Program-made: the position numbers and the translations under genes
Part shown: one piece after another, positions 5,247-5,468 of the stretch
How positions within the stretch are numbered: position 1 is the first letter of the stretch
Layout: every line of letters begins with the position of its first letter
NCBI GenBank assembly: GCA_017885385.1
Contig: JAFNGF010000332.1
Coordinates: forward strand, 1-5,468
Direction of reading: 5' to 3'
Origin: Planctomycetota bacterium
GTDB taxonomy: Bacteria; Planctomycetota; Phycisphaerae; Sedimentisphaerales; Anaerobacaceae
Length of the DNA stretch: 5,468 nucleotides
The notes under the pieces: model-generated
The model's database searches: none
The model's input: the letters and a program-made list of their open reading frames with translations, nothing else
Told to the model about the DNA's origin: nothing

Positions 5247-5468
5247 TCACAGCAGAAACAAACTTACGGCCATTATCAGCATCCCAAGAACTACGCCCCA
5301 AATGACAACGTGTCCATAGCCGTAGCGGTGTGCCATCGGCAGCAGCTCATCGAGCGATATGTAAACCATCACTCCTGCGACAAAGGCCAAGGTTGCTGCC
5401 AGAACAGCCGGCGTTAAAAATGGGAGCAGCGCCAAATAAGCGATTACGGCTCCGGCAGGCTCGGAGAG
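5247..5468 (-). CDS. ZIP-family metal transporter (ZupT-like), C-terminal part
   Basis: The reading frame stays open to the right edge and encodes the last 73 residues of an inner-membrane protein; the start lies outside the window. The fragment begins LSEPAGAVIAYL, a form of the SEP.GA motif that follows the metal-site helices in ZupT-like ZIP proteins. It then has AATLAFVAGVMVYISLDELL with the G.M.Y.S.DELLP signature, and ends in a hydrophobic helix VVIWGVVLGMLIMAVSLFLL. I count about three transmembrane segments, in line with the final helices of an eight-helix ZIP transporter. The diagnostic HxxPEG/HExxHE helices lie upstream and cannot be checked. A TTG at 5435 could pose as a start but would cut through the SEP helix. 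ZIP proteins import Zn2+ and other divalent metals into the cytosol; specificity is not readable here. The protease gene follows 57 bp downstream on the same strand. Confidence 0.85.
   Translation of the reverse strand, partial: LSEPAGAVIAYLALLPFLTPAVLAATLAFVAGVMVYISLDELLPMAHRYGYGHVVIWGVVLGMLIMAVSLFLL

Noticed and set aside
5247..5435. Complete 62-residue membrane protein starting at the TTG at 5435
   Set aside because: The frame stays open to the window edge and the upstream residues LSEPAGAVIAYL continue the ZIP fold, so this is a truncated larger gene.

Overview
The window is about 5.5 kb of chromosome-like DNA of moderate GC content. It probably comes from a Planctomycetota bacterium, most likely of the Phycisphaerae/Sedimentisphaerales type. 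I infer this from the style of the proteins: a small lipoprotein with a WGEAAEG...RLRPDK..W..GE.P module that I associate with that group, a large secreted DUF4932-type HEFGH protein, and several exported proteins without close familiar relatives. No 16S or other phylogenetic marker is present, so the assignment is tentative. I see no phage, transposon, CRISPR, tRNA or rRNA signal.

Layout from left to right. (1) A 401-residue secreted protein of unknown function is on the plus strand (144-1349), with a strong AGGAGG ribosome-binding site immediately preceded by a perfect 12-bp palindrome. (2) A small putative lipoprotein is on the minus strand (1440-1955), convergent with the first gene and preceded by a promoter with a perfect TATAAT. 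(3) A 583-bp non-coding stretch (1956-2538) lies between two divergent genes. It holds a cluster of DnaA-box-like 9-mers: two perfect TTATCCACA, one TTATCAACA in a helically phased tandem with a perfect box, and two degenerate copies that form the arms of an inverted repeat. It also holds two GC-rich hairpins. (4) A pterin-binding, methyltetrahydrofolate:corrinoid-type methyltransferase is on the plus strand (2539-3501). It has no visible Shine-Dalgarno sequence and a promoter placed so that its mRNA could be leaderless. (5) A 552-residue exported putative zinc metalloprotease of the DUF4932 type is on the minus strand (3532-5190), convergent with gene 4 across a 30-bp gap. (6) The C-terminal 73 residues of a ZIP-family (ZupT-like) metal transporter are on the minus strand (5247-5468) and run off the right edge, upstream of and co-oriented with the protease gene.

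Functional reading. The genes do not form one pathway. The methyltransferase belongs to one-carbon/B12 metabolism, but its corrinoid protein is not in view. The ZIP transporter and the HExxH protease may be co-transcribed (57-bp gap) and share a link to divalent metal, which is suggestive only. The most notable element is the DnaA-box cluster between divergent promoters, which is a candidate replication origin or DnaA-responsive regulatory region.
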